Positions 25,732-34,574 of a DNA stretch of 64,000 nt are shown piece by piece; positions within the stretch are counted from its first letter, which is position 1; each line of letters opens with the position of its first letter. The notes beneath the pieces are model-generated. The model was given only the letters and a program-made list of their open reading frames with translations. It made no database searches and was not told the origin of the DNA. The translations under genes and the position numbers were made by a program. This DNA is from Micromonospora sp. Llam0 (GTDB lineage: Bacteria; Actinomycetota; Actinomycetes; Mycobacteriales; Micromonosporaceae): contig NZ_RJJY01000001.1 of assembly GCF_003751085.1 (NCBI RefSeq), positions 5,766,001 to 5,830,000 of the forward strand. The letters are read 5' to 3'.

Positions 25732-26373
25732 ATGTCAGAACCAGCCCGACCCGCCGACCCGAACTCCCGCAGGGACTACTGGGAGGGTGTACACGAGTCC
25801 AAGGACGTCGACGCCGTGTCCTGGTGGCAATCAGTGCCCGAGTTGTCGCTCGGACTCGTGGACACCGCCGGGGTCGGCCACGACGATCCGATCATCGACG
25901 TCGGCGCCGGATGGTCCACCCTTGTCGACTACCTCGTCGATCGTCAGTACCGCGACCTCACGGCCATCGACCTGTCCGCGACCGCACTCAACACGGTCCG
26001 TGACCGCCTTGGTTCCGCCGGCGACCACGTCGTCCTCCAGGTCGCCGACGTCCTCGACCTGCACCCGAACCGGACCTACGCGCTCTGGCACGACCGGGCC
26101 GTCTTCCACTTCCTCATCGAACCCGAGGAACGCGCCGACTACCTCAGCTCCCTCGAACGCTGCCTAGACCCCGGTGGCCGGGTAATCGTGGCCACCTTCG
26201 GGCCGGACGGACCCAAAACCTGCAGCGGACTACCGATTGTGCGCTACACGCACCAGGAACTCGCCGCCCAGTTCCCGACCTACGAGCTGCTAGCAACCAG
26301 CGGAGAGGACCACGTGACGCCCTGGGGCAGCATCCAGCAGTTCACCGCAGTTCTGCTGTGCCGCCCGCAGTGA
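25732..26373 (+). CDS. Class I SAM-dependent methyltransferase
   Basis: This 213-aa methyltransferase has the W.....VSWWQ..P opening (DYWEGVHESKD, VSWWQSVPELSL), the SAM loop IIDVGAGWSTLVDYL, and AIDLSATALNTVRDRL. It is divergent from the radical SAM gene. The ATG at 25732 follows a TAGCGT -10 by about seven bases, suggesting a leaderless transcript; a longer frame to 25630 overlaps the divergent gene. The substrate is unknown. A thiol, selenol or oxyanion methylation role would fit the neighbours but is only inference. Confidence 0.75.
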   Translation: MSEPARPADPNSRRDYWEGVHESKDVDAVSWWQSVPELSLGLVDTAGVGHDDPIIDVGAGWSTLVDYLVDRQYRDLTAIDLSATALNTVRDRLGSAGDHVVLQVADVLDLHPNRTYALWHDRAVFHFLIEPEERADYLSSLERCLDPGGRVIVATFGPDGPKTCSGLPIVRYTHQELAAQFPTYELLATSGEDHVTPWGSIQQFTAVLLCRPQ

Positions 26374-26469
26374 GACCCTTGTCGCGCCTGCGTACGTGAA
26401 AGGGGGCGGCAAGCGTCAACAGGGCTCCCCTTCGCGGTGAGCTTGCGCTTCAGACGCGCCGTTCGTGCC

Positions 26470-26928
26470 TCATCGGTGGCCAGCGGCCCGCGCGTTCACC
26501 TTCGTCATGACGCGGTCGAGCGCGTCCAACTCTTCGGGCTCAATGAGGTCGAAGAAGTGCCGCCGCACGGTGGCGACGTGGTTGGGGACGGCGGCCGCCA
26601 TGACCCGCTCGCCGCGTTCGGTGAGGGCCACGACCTGGCCGCGCCCGTCCGAGGCGGCCTCGCGCCGCTCCACCAGTCCCCGGGTGGACATCCGGGTGAC
26701 ATGTTTGGATAGCCGCGCCTTGTCCCAACCAATGGCCTCGGCAAGGTCTCGCGCCCGCATCCGGCCGGCTGGGGCCTGCGAGAGTCGGGCGAGGACTTCG
26801 AAGTCGCTGACCGAGAGCCCGTCTCGTGCGAGACCGTACGCCAGGGCGGCCTCCAGGTCGCGGCGCATCGTCACGAAGGCTTCCCAGGTCCTCCGCTCCC
26901 GTTCGTCGAGTACGGATGGCTTCTCCAC
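26470..26928 (-). CDS. MarR-family transcriptional regulator
   Basis: This 152-aa protein has the winged-helix region LSVSDFEVLARLSQAPAGRM, RDLAEAIGWDKARLSKHVTR and REAASDGRGQVVALTERGER, with the DxR wing. It is divergent from the DoxX-like and monooxygenase genes. Two perfect 16-bp palindromes lie between them, so it very likely represses both directions and responds to a phenolic or drug-like ligand. Confidence 0.88.
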   Translation of the reverse strand: MEKPSVLDERERRTWEAFVTMRRDLEAALAYGLARDGLSVSDFEVLARLSQAPAGRMRARDLAEAIGWDKARLSKHVTRMSTRGLVERREAASDGRGQVVALTERGERVMAAAVPNHVATVRRHFFDLIEPEELDALDRVMTKVNARAAGHR

Positions 26929-26947
26929 GTGTCTACCCTAACAAGCA

Positions 26948-26994
26948 GGTTGCCATGGCAACCAGTTTGCGATGTACTGGTTGCCATGGCAACC
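26948..26994. promoter_or_regulatory. Twin MarR operators
   Basis: GGTTGCCATGGCAACC occurs twice, at 26948-26963 and 26979-26994. Each is a perfect palindrome, and the centres are 31 bp apart, about three helical turns. The pair lies between the MarR start (26928) and the DoxX-like ATG (27025). Confidence 0.85.
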
Positions 26995-27024
26995 AAAGTG
27001 GGTCGCTAATCCGAAAGGACCCCG

Positions 27025-27402
27025 ATGAACATCGCACTGTGGGCCGTCGCCGGCCTCCTCTCCTTCCTCTTCGCGGCCGCCGGTCTGGTAAAGCTCGCCC
27101 GCCCCAAGCCCGCGCTCGGCACCCAGAACGGCATGGGATGGGTCAAGGACCACCATGCGGCGACCGTCAAGGCCATCGGCGCCTTCGAGGTCGCAGCCGC
27201 GACCGGACTCGTGCTCCCAGCCCTGCTCGGCATCGCCCCCGTCCTGACCGCCTGGGCCGCAGCCGGACTCGCACTCCTGATGGCGGGTGCGATCGCAGTC
27301 CACCTGCGTCGCGGCGAGACCCGCTTCATCGTCGTCAACGCCGTCCTACTCTGCCTGGCCGCGTTCGTCGCCTGGGGGCGCTTTGGCCCCCACTCCTTCT
27401 GA
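27025..27402 (+). CDS. DoxX-like membrane protein
   Basis: This 125-aa protein has four TM helices (ALWAVAGLLSFLFAAAGLVK, FEVAAATGLVLPALLGIAPV, AGLALLMAGAIAVHLR, AVLLCLAAFVAWGRF) of the DoxX_2/SURF4-like type, often co-operonic with redox enzymes. The ATG is preceded by GAAAGGA. It lies 21 bp before the monooxygenase gene and shares its MarR-controlled promoter. Confidence 0.75.
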   Translation: MNIALWAVAGLLSFLFAAAGLVKLARPKPALGTQNGMGWVKDHHAATVKAIGAFEVAAATGLVLPALLGIAPVLTAWAAAGLALLMAGAIAVHLRRGETRFIVVNAVLLCLAAFVAWGRFGPHSF

Positions 27403-27423
27403 CCGATACCTGAGGAGACCAAC

Positions 27424-28857
27424 ATGACCTCGATCATCGTCGTCGGCGCCGGACCCACCGGACTGCTCCTGGCAGGCGACCTCGCCGAGGCCGGGCTCGA
27501 CGTCACCATCCTCGAACGGCGGCCGCGCGGATTGTCGAACCTCTCGCGCGCCTTCGGCGTTCACGCGCGCACCATGGAGATGCTCGACATGCGCGATCTG
27601 GCCGAACGCCTGCTCTCCAAGGATTCCTACAAGATGGACAGGATCGCCGCGTTCGGCAACGCCGCGCTCGACTTGTCCGGGCTGCCCACCGCCTACCCTT
27701 ACCTTCTGTTGTGCTCCCAGACCAACGTGGAGCGGGTTCTGCTTGAGCGGCTTGAGGAACTCGGCGTGGAGCTACGCCATGACACCAAGGTCACCGGGCT
27801 CGACCAGGACGCCGAAGGTGTGTCGGTGACCGCCGCCGGACCCAGCGGCGAGATCGTCCAGCTCCGTGCCGACTATGTCGTCGGCTGCGACGGCGTCCAC
27901 TCCACCGTCCGCGGCCTGCTCGGCGTTCCCTTTCCCGGCGGTCCGGTCCTGAAGTCGATCATGCTCGCTGACGTGGAGCTGGCCGACCCGCCCGCTAAGC
28001 CCACCGTGCATACCAACCGCGACGGCTTCGCGTTCATCGCCCCATTCGGCGACGGCTACTGGCGCATCACCGCCTGGAACCGCCACGACCAGGTTGACGA
28101 CCGCGCCCCGCTGAGCCTGGACCAGATCGCGGCCGCCACCCGACAGGCGCTTGGCACCGCCTATGAGATGCACTCGCCGCGCTGGATCTCCCGCTTCCAC
28201 TCCGACGAGCGGCAGGTCCCGGACTATCGGATCGGCCACGTCTTCCTCGCTGGCGACGCCGCCCACTGCCACACCCCCGCCGGGGGGCAGGGCATGAACA
28301 CCGGGCTCCAGGACGCGGCCAACCTCTCGTGGCGGCTCGCGTCCGTCGCCCGCGGCGCCGACCCCGGTCTGCTCGACGGCTATCACGCCGAGCGCCACCC
28401 GGTCGGCACCGACGTCGTGCGGTCCAGCGGCCGCATGGCAAGGATCGCCACCGTCCGCTCACGCCTAGCCGTGGCGCTGCGCGGCGTCGTCGCCCCGCTC
28501 GTGCTCGGCTCGGGCGCCATAGCCCGGAGGGCCACCTTGCAGATCTCGGGCCTCGGCATCGACTATGGTCGCCGCCCTGGTGAACCGGCGATCGTCGGCA
28601 GACGGGTCCCAGATCGGGTCCTCGGCGACGGCACCCGCCTCTACGAACGCCTGCGCGGCGGCAGGTTCGTCCTGCTCGGCGGCCCCGAACTTCCCGCTTG
28701 GAGCGACAAAGTCGTGTTCCTTCCGCACCCGGAGGCGAGGCCGGAGGCCGTCCTCGTCCGCCCCGACGGCCACGCAGCCTGGGCCGGGCAGCCCAAACCC
28801 GACACGCTGGTGTCGGTCCTGCGCGCCTGGCGTGGAGAGGCGGCCTCGCTGTTCTGA
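27424..28857 (+). CDS. FAD-dependent aromatic monooxygenase
   Basis: This 477-aa class A flavin hydroxylase has the Rossmann start IIVVGAGPTGLLLAGDLAEA, the DG motif DYVVGCDGVHSTVRGLLG, and the GD motif HVFLAGDAAHCHTPAGGQGM. The C-terminal part (YERLRGGRFVLLGG, AVLVRPDGHAAWAG) is the thioredoxin-like domain of the PheA/TfdB group. It is similar in build to the rifampicin monooxygenase Rox and to polyketide hydroxylases. With MarR control and the DoxX-like partner, a drug- or phenol-detoxifying role is plausible. No frameshift is seen. Confidence 0.85.
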   Translation: MTSIIVVGAGPTGLLLAGDLAEAGLDVTILERRPRGLSNLSRAFGVHARTMEMLDMRDLAERLLSKDSYKMDRIAAFGNAALDLSGLPTAYPYLLLCSQTNVERVLLERLEELGVELRHDTKVTGLDQDAEGVSVTAAGPSGEIVQLRADYVVGCDGVHSTVRGLLGVPFPGGPVLKSIMLADVELADPPAKPTVHTNRDGFAFIAPFGDGYWRITAWNRHDQVDDRAPLSLDQIAAATRQALGTAYEMHSPRWISRFHSDERQVPDYRIGHVFLAGDAAHCHTPAGGQGMNTGLQDAANLSWRLASVARGADPGLLDGYHAERHPVGTDVVRSSGRMARIATVRSRLAVALRGVVAPLVLGSGAIARRATLQISGLGIDYGRRPGEPAIVGRRVPDRVLGDGTRLYERLRGGRFVLLGGPELPAWSDKVVFLPHPEARPEAVLVRPDGHAAWAGQPKPDTLVSVLRAWRGEAASLF

Positions 28858-28873
28858 ACGGCGGGCAGGGTCT

Positions 28874-29075
28874 AGTCTGCCGTGTCTGAAGTCTTTTTGC
28901 GGTTGGCTTTGGTGAGGATCTGGTCGGCGGTTTTGGTCCAGGCGAAGGGTTTGCATCGCTGGTCATAGCCGTCGATGAACCACGGATCGCGGCGGTCAGG
29001 TCGGGCACGGAGGTGAAGGTGCCACGGCGGATGGCCTGGCGGGTGATGATCTCGAAGAAGATCTCGTCGGGTAGC
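28874..29075 (-). pseudogene. IS630-family transposase C-terminal remnant
   Basis: Two minus-strand frames read together give the end of an IS630 transposase: ITRQAIRRGTFTSVPDLTAA in one frame and FIDGYDQRCKPFAWTKTADQ then ILTKANRKK in the next. At least one frameshift separates them, and the DDE core is missing. It is decayed. The ORF that runs further right adds unrelated residues. Confidence 0.75.
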
Positions 29076-29099
29076 CCCGGCGCGTTGCTGCGCCGGGGC
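29074..29099. terminator. GC-rich 10-bp hairpin
   Basis: GCCCCGGCGC and GCGCCGGGGC form a perfect stem around GTTGCT. It lies about 215 bp after the monooxygenase gene and beside the IS630 remnant. A terminator is likely, but there is no T tract. Confidence 0.5.
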
Positions 29100-29346
29100 C
29101 CCCTCACTGGACGTTTGCTTCATCTTTGCGCCAGTAGCGGCCGATTCACGTACCGACCCCAGCAGGGCAAGATGCCCGATCCGATCCAGAAAGGGACCAT
29201 ACCGGCAGCCGCAGGCCCGCCCGGCCTCGACGCATTTCACCCCGGGATCGTGTCTGATTCACATTGATCCCTACATCGACGGACATCGCGTCCGCCGAGC
29301 CGCCGTGTACCGTGCCAGAACCTGTTTTCCGGCCGTGACCTGGCGT

Positions 29347-29640
29347 TTTGAAGATCGTGTCAGGGCTGCTCGGTGGTACTCGTTGATCACTCCGCCGAGT
29401 CGTTGTCAGCGGCGTATGGGCTTGTCGATGGGGATGACGACGGACGGGTCATGGTGGGGTGGCCGCTGCTGGCGCCGTTGGTGCGGCCGGTGGTCGTTGA
29501 AGTGGTCGACGTACTCGCCGACCACGGACTGCGCGTGGCGCTCGTTGTAGATCACCATGTGGTCGGTGCACTCGTCGCGGAGGCTGCGTCCCCAGCGTTC
29601 GATGGAGCAGCTGGCCTGCGGGGTCCGGGGCGGGGACCGA
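29347..29640 (-). pseudogene. Integrase-core transposase C-terminal remnant and IS end
   Basis: The minus strand reads SIERWGRSLRDECTDHMVIY, NERHAQSVVGEYVDHFNDHR and PHQRRQQRPPHH, the end of an IS481/IS3-type rve transposase. The N-terminal half is absent. The outer end, TTTTGAAGATCG followed by CTCGGTGGTACTCGTTGAT (29347-29389), recurs at 37208-37246. The two copies bracket the biosynthetic operon. Confidence 0.7.
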
Positions 29641-29643
29641 CGA

Positions 29644-30744
29644 CTACGGGAAGAGGTGGCGGTGGATGGGGTGGTGGCGGAACGTCCCACCGCGGTACGG
29701 GGAACGGTGACTGGCCGAGCGAGTACCGGCCGCCGCGGTGCGCAGCACCGCAGCGAGGTGGTAGTCCGGGTGCACGCCGTCCTCGCACAGGGTCGACGTG
29801 ACAGTCAGATCGAGCACGTCGCCCGCTTCGACAACATGCTCCGAGTCGAACAGCGGAAAGTAGATGCACGCCCAGTTGCTCGCTACCCGCAGCGCGTCCA
29901 GTGGCTCCCCGTCGGGCAGGCCCCAGAGCCGCAGCCAGGTCAGCACCCCGTCCACCATGCCCGGTCGTTCGATGGTGAGGCGGACCGACCGCCGCTGCTC
30001 CAGCGGCAGGTGGCCGTTGAGGTCGAGCACTTCCACGACCTGACCGTCGGCGAGCAACGCGTCGCGGGCCGGGTGCTTGATGCGCAGGCGTACATCGAAC
30101 GGGGCTCCGTGCCACTCGAAGATGGTCCTCAGGTAGCCGAGCGAGTCCGCCGCGAAAGCCACGTGCCCGCCAGCGAAGAGCCGCCGGAAGGCAACCGGCG
30201 CGGCGAGTGTGACGCACCGGGCCGGAACGACCACAGCCTCCGCGGTGAGGTGCCGGCGCCGGGCATCGGTGAGCACCGCGGCGACACCCTCGGCCCCGGC
30301 CAGCGATCCGATGATCTCGGCGACGCAGACTTCCGCCTTCGGGGAGATGTCGAGCTCGGTGGAGACCCCACGCAGCAGAGTGATCCGCTCGCTGAGGCCC
30401 GGCTCCGCCAGCCACGCCCCAGCCCGCTGGAACGACTCCTCCATCGCCTCCATCGCGAAGACCTGGCGCGCGCCGTAGCGCACGCTCTCCCGCGCCCAGA
30501 GCAGGTCCGCGCCGGTGCCGATGTCGAGCACCACCCGGCCGGCGGCCAACCGGGCCAGCGCGGCACGGAACCGCTGGTTGCGCTCCTCGTCGTCGGTCAT
30601 CCGCGCATATGACACCGCGTCGTAGCACGGGTACTCGCCGATACTGGGGCCGAGGGTGGGGACGCCGGGTGCCGTGGGATGTGCCGGGTCCACCAGGACC
30701 CGCACGGTTGACCCGGCCACCACCAGGTCGACGGAGGTGGTCAT
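29644..30744 (-). CDS. PRMT-like class I methyltransferase
   Basis: This 366-aa protein resembles protein arginine methyltransferases: SAM loop VVLDIGTGADLLWARESVRY near residue 71, AMEAMEESFQRA, and AEIIGSLAGAEGV in the place of the double-E loop. A beta-barrel-like half ends with SNWACIYFPLFDSEHVVEAG. It is the last gene of the ketomemicin-like operon. It may methylate the guanidino group or another part of the product, or be a tailoring gene not found in every such cluster. The last 25 residues enter low-complexity sequence next to an IS remnant, so the native end may be lost. Confidence 0.7.
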   Translation of the reverse strand: MTTSVDLVVAGSTVRVLVDPAHPTAPGVPTLGPSIGEYPCYDAVSYARMTDDEERNQRFRAALARLAAGRVVLDIGTGADLLWARESVRYGARQVFAMEAMEESFQRAGAWLAEPGLSERITLLRGVSTELDISPKAEVCVAEIIGSLAGAEGVAAVLTDARRRHLTAEAVVVPARCVTLAAPVAFRRLFAGGHVAFAADSLGYLRTIFEWHGAPFDVRLRIKHPARDALLADGQVVEVLDLNGHLPLEQRRSVRLTIERPGMVDGVLTWLRLWGLPDGEPLDALRVASNWACIYFPLFDSEHVVEAGDVLDLTVTSTLCEDGVHPDYHLAAVLRTAAAGTRSASHRSPYRGGTFRHHPIHRHLFP

Positions 30745-30775
30745 CGTCCTCCTCGAGCGGACCGGACGCGGCCGC

Positions 30776-31891
30776 TCAGTCCAGGTAGTTCTCCGGCCCG
30801 CCGGTGCGGACGGTGTCCAGCGTGACGCAGTGGAAGCCGCCGCCGAGCGCCCGGGCGTGACGCAGCCGGTGCGGCAGCACGGTGATGCCGCGATCTTCCA
30901 ATGCGCGGATCAGTTCCGGCTGGTCGGCGTCGACGATCGCGTGCTCCTCGTCCACCATCAGCAGGTTCATGCTGATCCAGTGTTCGCTCAGAGTGGGTTG
31001 CCAGATCGCGGGCTGGCGCAGCGGCGGACACCACAGCACGTCCCAGCCGCGCAGTGGTTCCGGGACCATGTCCGGCTTGATCCGGCCCGGGTTGAGCAGC
31101 ACCAGGCCGGGACGCAGGAAAGAGATGGTGCTGTCGATGTGGGTGTAGCCGTAGATCCCGCGCAGCGGATGGATCCGGATGTCCCCGAGCAGCCGAACGG
31201 TGGATTCCAGCCAGCGCAGTCCGAGCTCGTTGCCGCTGCGGGACACCTGGTAGAACAGGTCCCGCCCGAGACGGAGCACGTTGGCGGCGTCGAAAACCGG
31301 CTCGGCCTCCCCCAGGTCGGGCAGGCCGTCGGCGTCGACCAGGTACAGCTCGTCGGGTAGCTGCGGCCGGGGCGCGGCCAGCCAAGTGGCGCCGCGCAGC
31401 AGGTAGTCCTGGAAGAGCGGACGCAGCCCGAACAGCTCGAAGTAGCGGGCCCGGGTCGGGCTGGGGGTCTCGATGATGGTGGAGCCGACGATCAGGGTGA
31501 GGTCTCGGGGGCAGTACGACTTGAATCCGGCGCTGCGCCATTGGGGGGTGGCGAACTGCACGCCGTGGTCGACGACTGCGGGCTGGTGCACGGTCACACC
31601 TAGCCCACGCAAGGTGGCGACGAACAGGGCCAGGTCCTCGTTCGTCTCCTCGACGATGTGCGCCGGCATCTCACCCACCTCGAGCTTGCCCAGCTCCGCC
31701 CGGGTCAGTTTCGGGTAGCAGGTGAGCCACGCGGACGGGTCGTCCTGCTCGGGAATGCGGATGTGCGTGGCGTGCCCGACGACGATCTCACGGAGGGTGG
31801 TGAACTCGTCCCAGGAGCTGACCGCCGGCAGACCGGAACGGTCGGGGATGGTGGACAAGGCTGGCCTGGTGACCATCTGGTCAGCGGTCAC
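30776..31891 (-). CDS. Amidinotransferase (StrB1/glycine amidinotransferase family)
   Basis: This 371-aa enzyme moves an amidino group from arginine to an amine. Family landmarks are SSWDEFTTLREIVVGHATHI at the start, VFDAANVLRLGRDLFYQVS, GIYGYTHIDSTISFLRPGLV with the catalytic HxD, and ARALGGGFHCVTLDTVR with the active-site Cys. The GTG at 31891 directly follows the stop of the MaoC gene. In ketomemicin-type pathways an amidinotransferase makes the N-amidino amino acid that caps the product. Length is normal. Confidence 0.85.
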   Translation of the reverse strand: MTADQMVTRPALSTIPDRSGLPAVSSWDEFTTLREIVVGHATHIRIPEQDDPSAWLTCYPKLTRAELGKLEVGEMPAHIVEETNEDLALFVATLRGLGVTVHQPAVVDHGVQFATPQWRSAGFKSYCPRDLTLIVGSTIIETPSPTRARYFELFGLRPLFQDYLLRGATWLAAPRPQLPDELYLVDADGLPDLGEAEPVFDAANVLRLGRDLFYQVSRSGNELGLRWLESTVRLLGDIRIHPLRGIYGYTHIDSTISFLRPGLVLLNPGRIKPDMVPEPLRGWDVLWCPPLRQPAIWQPTLSEHWISMNLLMVDEEHAIVDADQPELIRALEDRGITVLPHRLRHARALGGGFHCVTLDTVRTGGPENYLD

Positions 31892-31893
31892 TG

Positions 31894-32454
31894 TCAGTAT
31901 CCTGTTCTGTCGTCGATGCTGGTTTCCTGGGTTGGCACCAGGAAACTGCGGTCGAAGGTGAGCACCACCTCGCCGGTGGCCTTGATCCCGGTGGTGCGGC
32001 AACTCACGATGCCCTCGCCCGGACGGCTGGTGGAGAGCCGCTTGCTGGTCACCTCGCTCTGGGCGTAGAGGGTGTCGCCGACGTAGACCGGGTGGGACAG
32101 GCGGATCCGGTCCCAGCCGAGGTTCGCGATCGCCCGGCCGCTGGTGCTGCGGGCGGTCATCCCGCCGATGATGCTCAGCGTCACCAGGCTGGAGACGAGA
32201 GGCCTGCCCCACCGGCCCTGGGCTGCGTACGCGCCGTCGATGTGCAGCGGTGACGCATTCATGCTCAACATGCTCATCAGCACGTTGTCCATCTCGGTCA
32301 CGGTACGGCCGGGGCGGTGCTCGAACACCGTGCCGACGACGATCTCGTCGTAGTAGAAGCCGACCTGTTCGCGGTACCGGTTCTCCCCCACCTTGCGGTA
32401 CCCGGTCGGATGGGGCCGATCCGCGATCGGCCTCCGTGCCGGTTCAGAGGGCAT
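31894..32454 (-). CDS. MaoC-like hot-dog dehydratase
   Basis: This 186-aa single hot-dog protein has the region TEMDNVLMSMLSMNASPLHI and DRIRLSHPVYVGDTLYAQSE, matching mesaconyl-CoA-hydratase-like MaoC proteins. The ATG at 32454 overlaps the end of the PLP enzyme gene by 11 bp and has GGAG upstream. In the inferred pathway it removes water from a malyl-CoA-type aldol product to give the fumaryl-CoA form. Confidence 0.82.
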   Translation of the reverse strand: MPSEPARRPIADRPHPTGYRKVGENRYREQVGFYYDEIVVGTVFEHRPGRTVTEMDNVLMSMLSMNASPLHIDGAYAAQGRWGRPLVSSLVTLSIIGGMTARSTSGRAIANLGWDRIRLSHPVYVGDTLYAQSEVTSKRLSTSRPGEGIVSCRTTGIKATGEVVLTFDRSFLVPTQETSIDDRTGY

Positions 32455-33694
32455 CGGTGAGCTCCCGCACGTGGTCGGCGAAGGTGGCCAGAACCTCCTG
32501 GTCAATGTCCGCGCGGATCATGATCCGCAGCCCGGCCTGTCCCTGCGGCACGATCGGGAAGAACACGGCGGAGCTGTAGAAGCCCCGCCGGTACAGCTCC
32601 GCGGAGAGCCGGACGGCCCGGTCGGCGTCGCCCACGGTGATCCGGCGTACCGGTAGGCCGTTGCCCGCGTACGAGGTGGGCAGAAGCTCGTCGAAGTACG
32701 CGACGTTGTCGTGCAGCCGGCGCTGCAACTCGCGCAGCTCGGATGAGCGGTGGATAGCGGCGCTCGCCAACGAGGCGCCCACCAGAGGCACGGCCATGTT
32801 CTGCGACCAGCCCACCGGCCCGGCGTGCCGGGTCAGAAAGCCGTACGTCTTCGGGTCGCCGAGCATGGCCACGCCGCCGCCGGTGCCGAAGCCCTTGCCG
32901 AGGCTGGTGACGATGAGGGTGAGCGGGTTCATGGCCAGCCGGGAGCGGACAAAACCCTCGCCCCGCTCGCCGACGATCGACAGCGAATGCGAATCGTCGA
33001 TGAACAGGAACAGCCCGTACCGGTCCTGGAGGTCCAGCAGGCCGTCCAGGGCCGCCGCACCTCCCATCGAGTACGCGCCGTCGGCGACGTACGCCACGCT
33101 CGGATACCGCCGGCAGACGTCCTCCAGGTAGTCCAGGTCGTTGTGGCCGCAGGTGAGGACCAGGCTCTCCTCGGCACAGATGGGCTTCACGTACGACATG
33201 CAGAAGTGGCAGAACCGGTCGAAGACCATCACCCGGGGGCCGCCCGGGGCAAGGTGCCCGGAGGCGACCAGGGGGAGAATGCCGGCGGTGAGGGCGCTGC
33301 ACGAGCTGCCTGGAAGCACCTGGGTGCCAAACAGGTCGCTCAGTTCCTCCTCAAGGCGGGCCAGCAACTGGTGCCGGATGCGGGTAGTGGAGGTGACCAG
33401 CGAGGTCGCGCCGGCCTCGCGCAGCGCCGCCACGGCTCCCTCGATCACCGCAGGGTGGTGATTGAGTCCCAGGTACCCACAGGAACACATGTTGACGAAC
33501 TCATGGCCGGTCTCCCGGTCGACGAGCCGGTTGTTCGCGTCGCCCGAGGGCACGTCGACTCTGATCCCGGTCAGACCATGGTCGGCCGCTGCCTGCCACA
33601 CCGGGTCGGCGGTCCGGATCATCTTCTCCGCGTTGCGGTACTGGTGCGGCCCGATGATGTTCTGTTCCTCGTCTGTGGTCGTCATCTCCCTCAC
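32444..33694 (-). CDS. AONS-like alpha-oxoamine synthase (PLP)
   Basis: This 416-aa class II aminotransferase-fold enzyme has NMCSCGYLGLNHHPAVIEGA, LFLFIDDSHSLSIVGERGEG and the PLP-lysine motif IVTSLGKGFGTGGGVAML. Relatives (KBL, AONS) join an amino acid to an acyl-CoA with loss of CO2. In ketomemicin-type pathways this type of enzyme condenses arginine with benzylsuccinyl-CoA to make the carbonylmethylene pseudodipeptide. The start lies at the ATG 33694; an ATG three codons later is possible. Confidence 0.88.
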   Translation of the reverse strand: MREMTTTDEEQNIIGPHQYRNAEKMIRTADPVWQAAADHGLTGIRVDVPSGDANNRLVDRETGHEFVNMCSCGYLGLNHHPAVIEGAVAALREAGATSLVTSTTRIRHQLLARLEEELSDLFGTQVLPGSSCSALTAGILPLVASGHLAPGGPRVMVFDRFCHFCMSYVKPICAEESLVLTCGHNDLDYLEDVCRRYPSVAYVADGAYSMGGAAALDGLLDLQDRYGLFLFIDDSHSLSIVGERGEGFVRSRLAMNPLTLIVTSLGKGFGTGGGVAMLGDPKTYGFLTRHAGPVGWSQNMAVPLVGASLASAAIHRSSELRELQRRLHDNVAYFDELLPTSYAGNGLPVRRITVGDADRAVRLSAELYRRGFYSSAVFFPIVPQGQAGLRIMIRADIDQEVLATFADHVRELTDAL

Positions 33695-33731
33695 CCCTTG
33701 TCGATGGGCCGGACGGCTGGTGTCCCGACGG

Positions 33732-34574
33732 TCAGCCAGGCGGGTCGAACTCGTCGAGCAGCCGCTGGGACGCCTCGAAGAAGGGCCGACCCACCATCAC
33801 CCCCTCGACGGTGGTGATGCCCTGGCTGCTGTGCTGCGCGGCAGCCACCACACGGCGGGCCGCCTCCAGCGATTCCGCATCCGGCGAGAAGGCTTTGTTG
33901 ATAATGGCCACCTGGCGGGGATGCAGGGCGATCTTGCCGCTGAATCCGAGGTCCTGCGCCAGGATGGCCTCCCGTCGCAGCGTGGTCAGGTCCTGTAGGT
34001 GGAAGGTCGGTGAGTCGATCGCCTCGACCTCGGCCGCCCGGGCGGCGTTCACCACACGGGTGCGGGCGTACACCAGCGGCTCCCAGCGCAGCTGGATGCC
34101 GAGGGCGGACGCGTAGTCCGCAGACCCGAAGATCAGCGCACGCGGTCGGGGCGAGGTCGCCGCGATCGCGGCAACGTTCTCCACCCCGCGTGGCGTCTCG
34201 ATCACCGCGAACAGTTCCAGGTCCGGACGGACCGGCCGGAGCAGCCGCGCCACGATCTCGATGTCCCGGGGCGACTCCACCTTGGGCACCAGCACGATGG
34301 CCGGCTTGACCGGATACTCCCGTAGGGCGAGCAGGTCCCGCACGCCGTCCGGCTCGGTGATCGCGTTGACCCGGACGGCGCACCGGCGACCGGCCGAGCT
34401 CTCGCCGGTGAAGAAGGCTGTCGCCCGGACCCGGGCATCGGCCTTTGCCGGGGCCGGCACCGAGTCCTCCAGGTCGACCAGGCAGATGTCGGCCCCGGAA
34501 CGGTGACAGTTGGCGTACCGGTCGGACGCGGTCGCCGGGGTGCAGAGCACGGAACGGCAGTACCGGGTGAACAT
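33732..34574 (-). CDS. HpcH/HpaI aldolase, citrate lyase beta-like (CitE)
   Basis: This 280-aa TIM-barrel protein reads SVLCTPATASDRYANCHRSG, ADICLVDLEDSVPAPAKADA, RVNAITEPDGVRDLLAL and ELFAVIETPRGVENVAAIAA. It keeps the CitE family D-L-E-D and E-T-P metal and substrate motifs. It likely condenses an alpha-keto acid (phenylpyruvate in ketomemicin) with an acyl-CoA. The ATG shares its A with the TGA of the upstream gene (TGATG), so translation is coupled. Confidence 0.85.
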   Translation of the reverse strand: MFTRYCRSVLCTPATASDRYANCHRSGADICLVDLEDSVPAPAKADARVRATAFFTGESSAGRRCAVRVNAITEPDGVRDLLALREYPVKPAIVLVPKVESPRDIEIVARLLRPVRPDLELFAVIETPRGVENVAAIAATSPRPRALIFGSADYASALGIQLRWEPLVYARTRVVNAARAAEVEAIDSPTFHLQDLTTLRREAILAQDLGFSGKIALHPRQVAIINKAFSPDAESLEAARRVVAAAQHSSQGITTVEGVMVGRPFFEASQRLLDEFDPPG

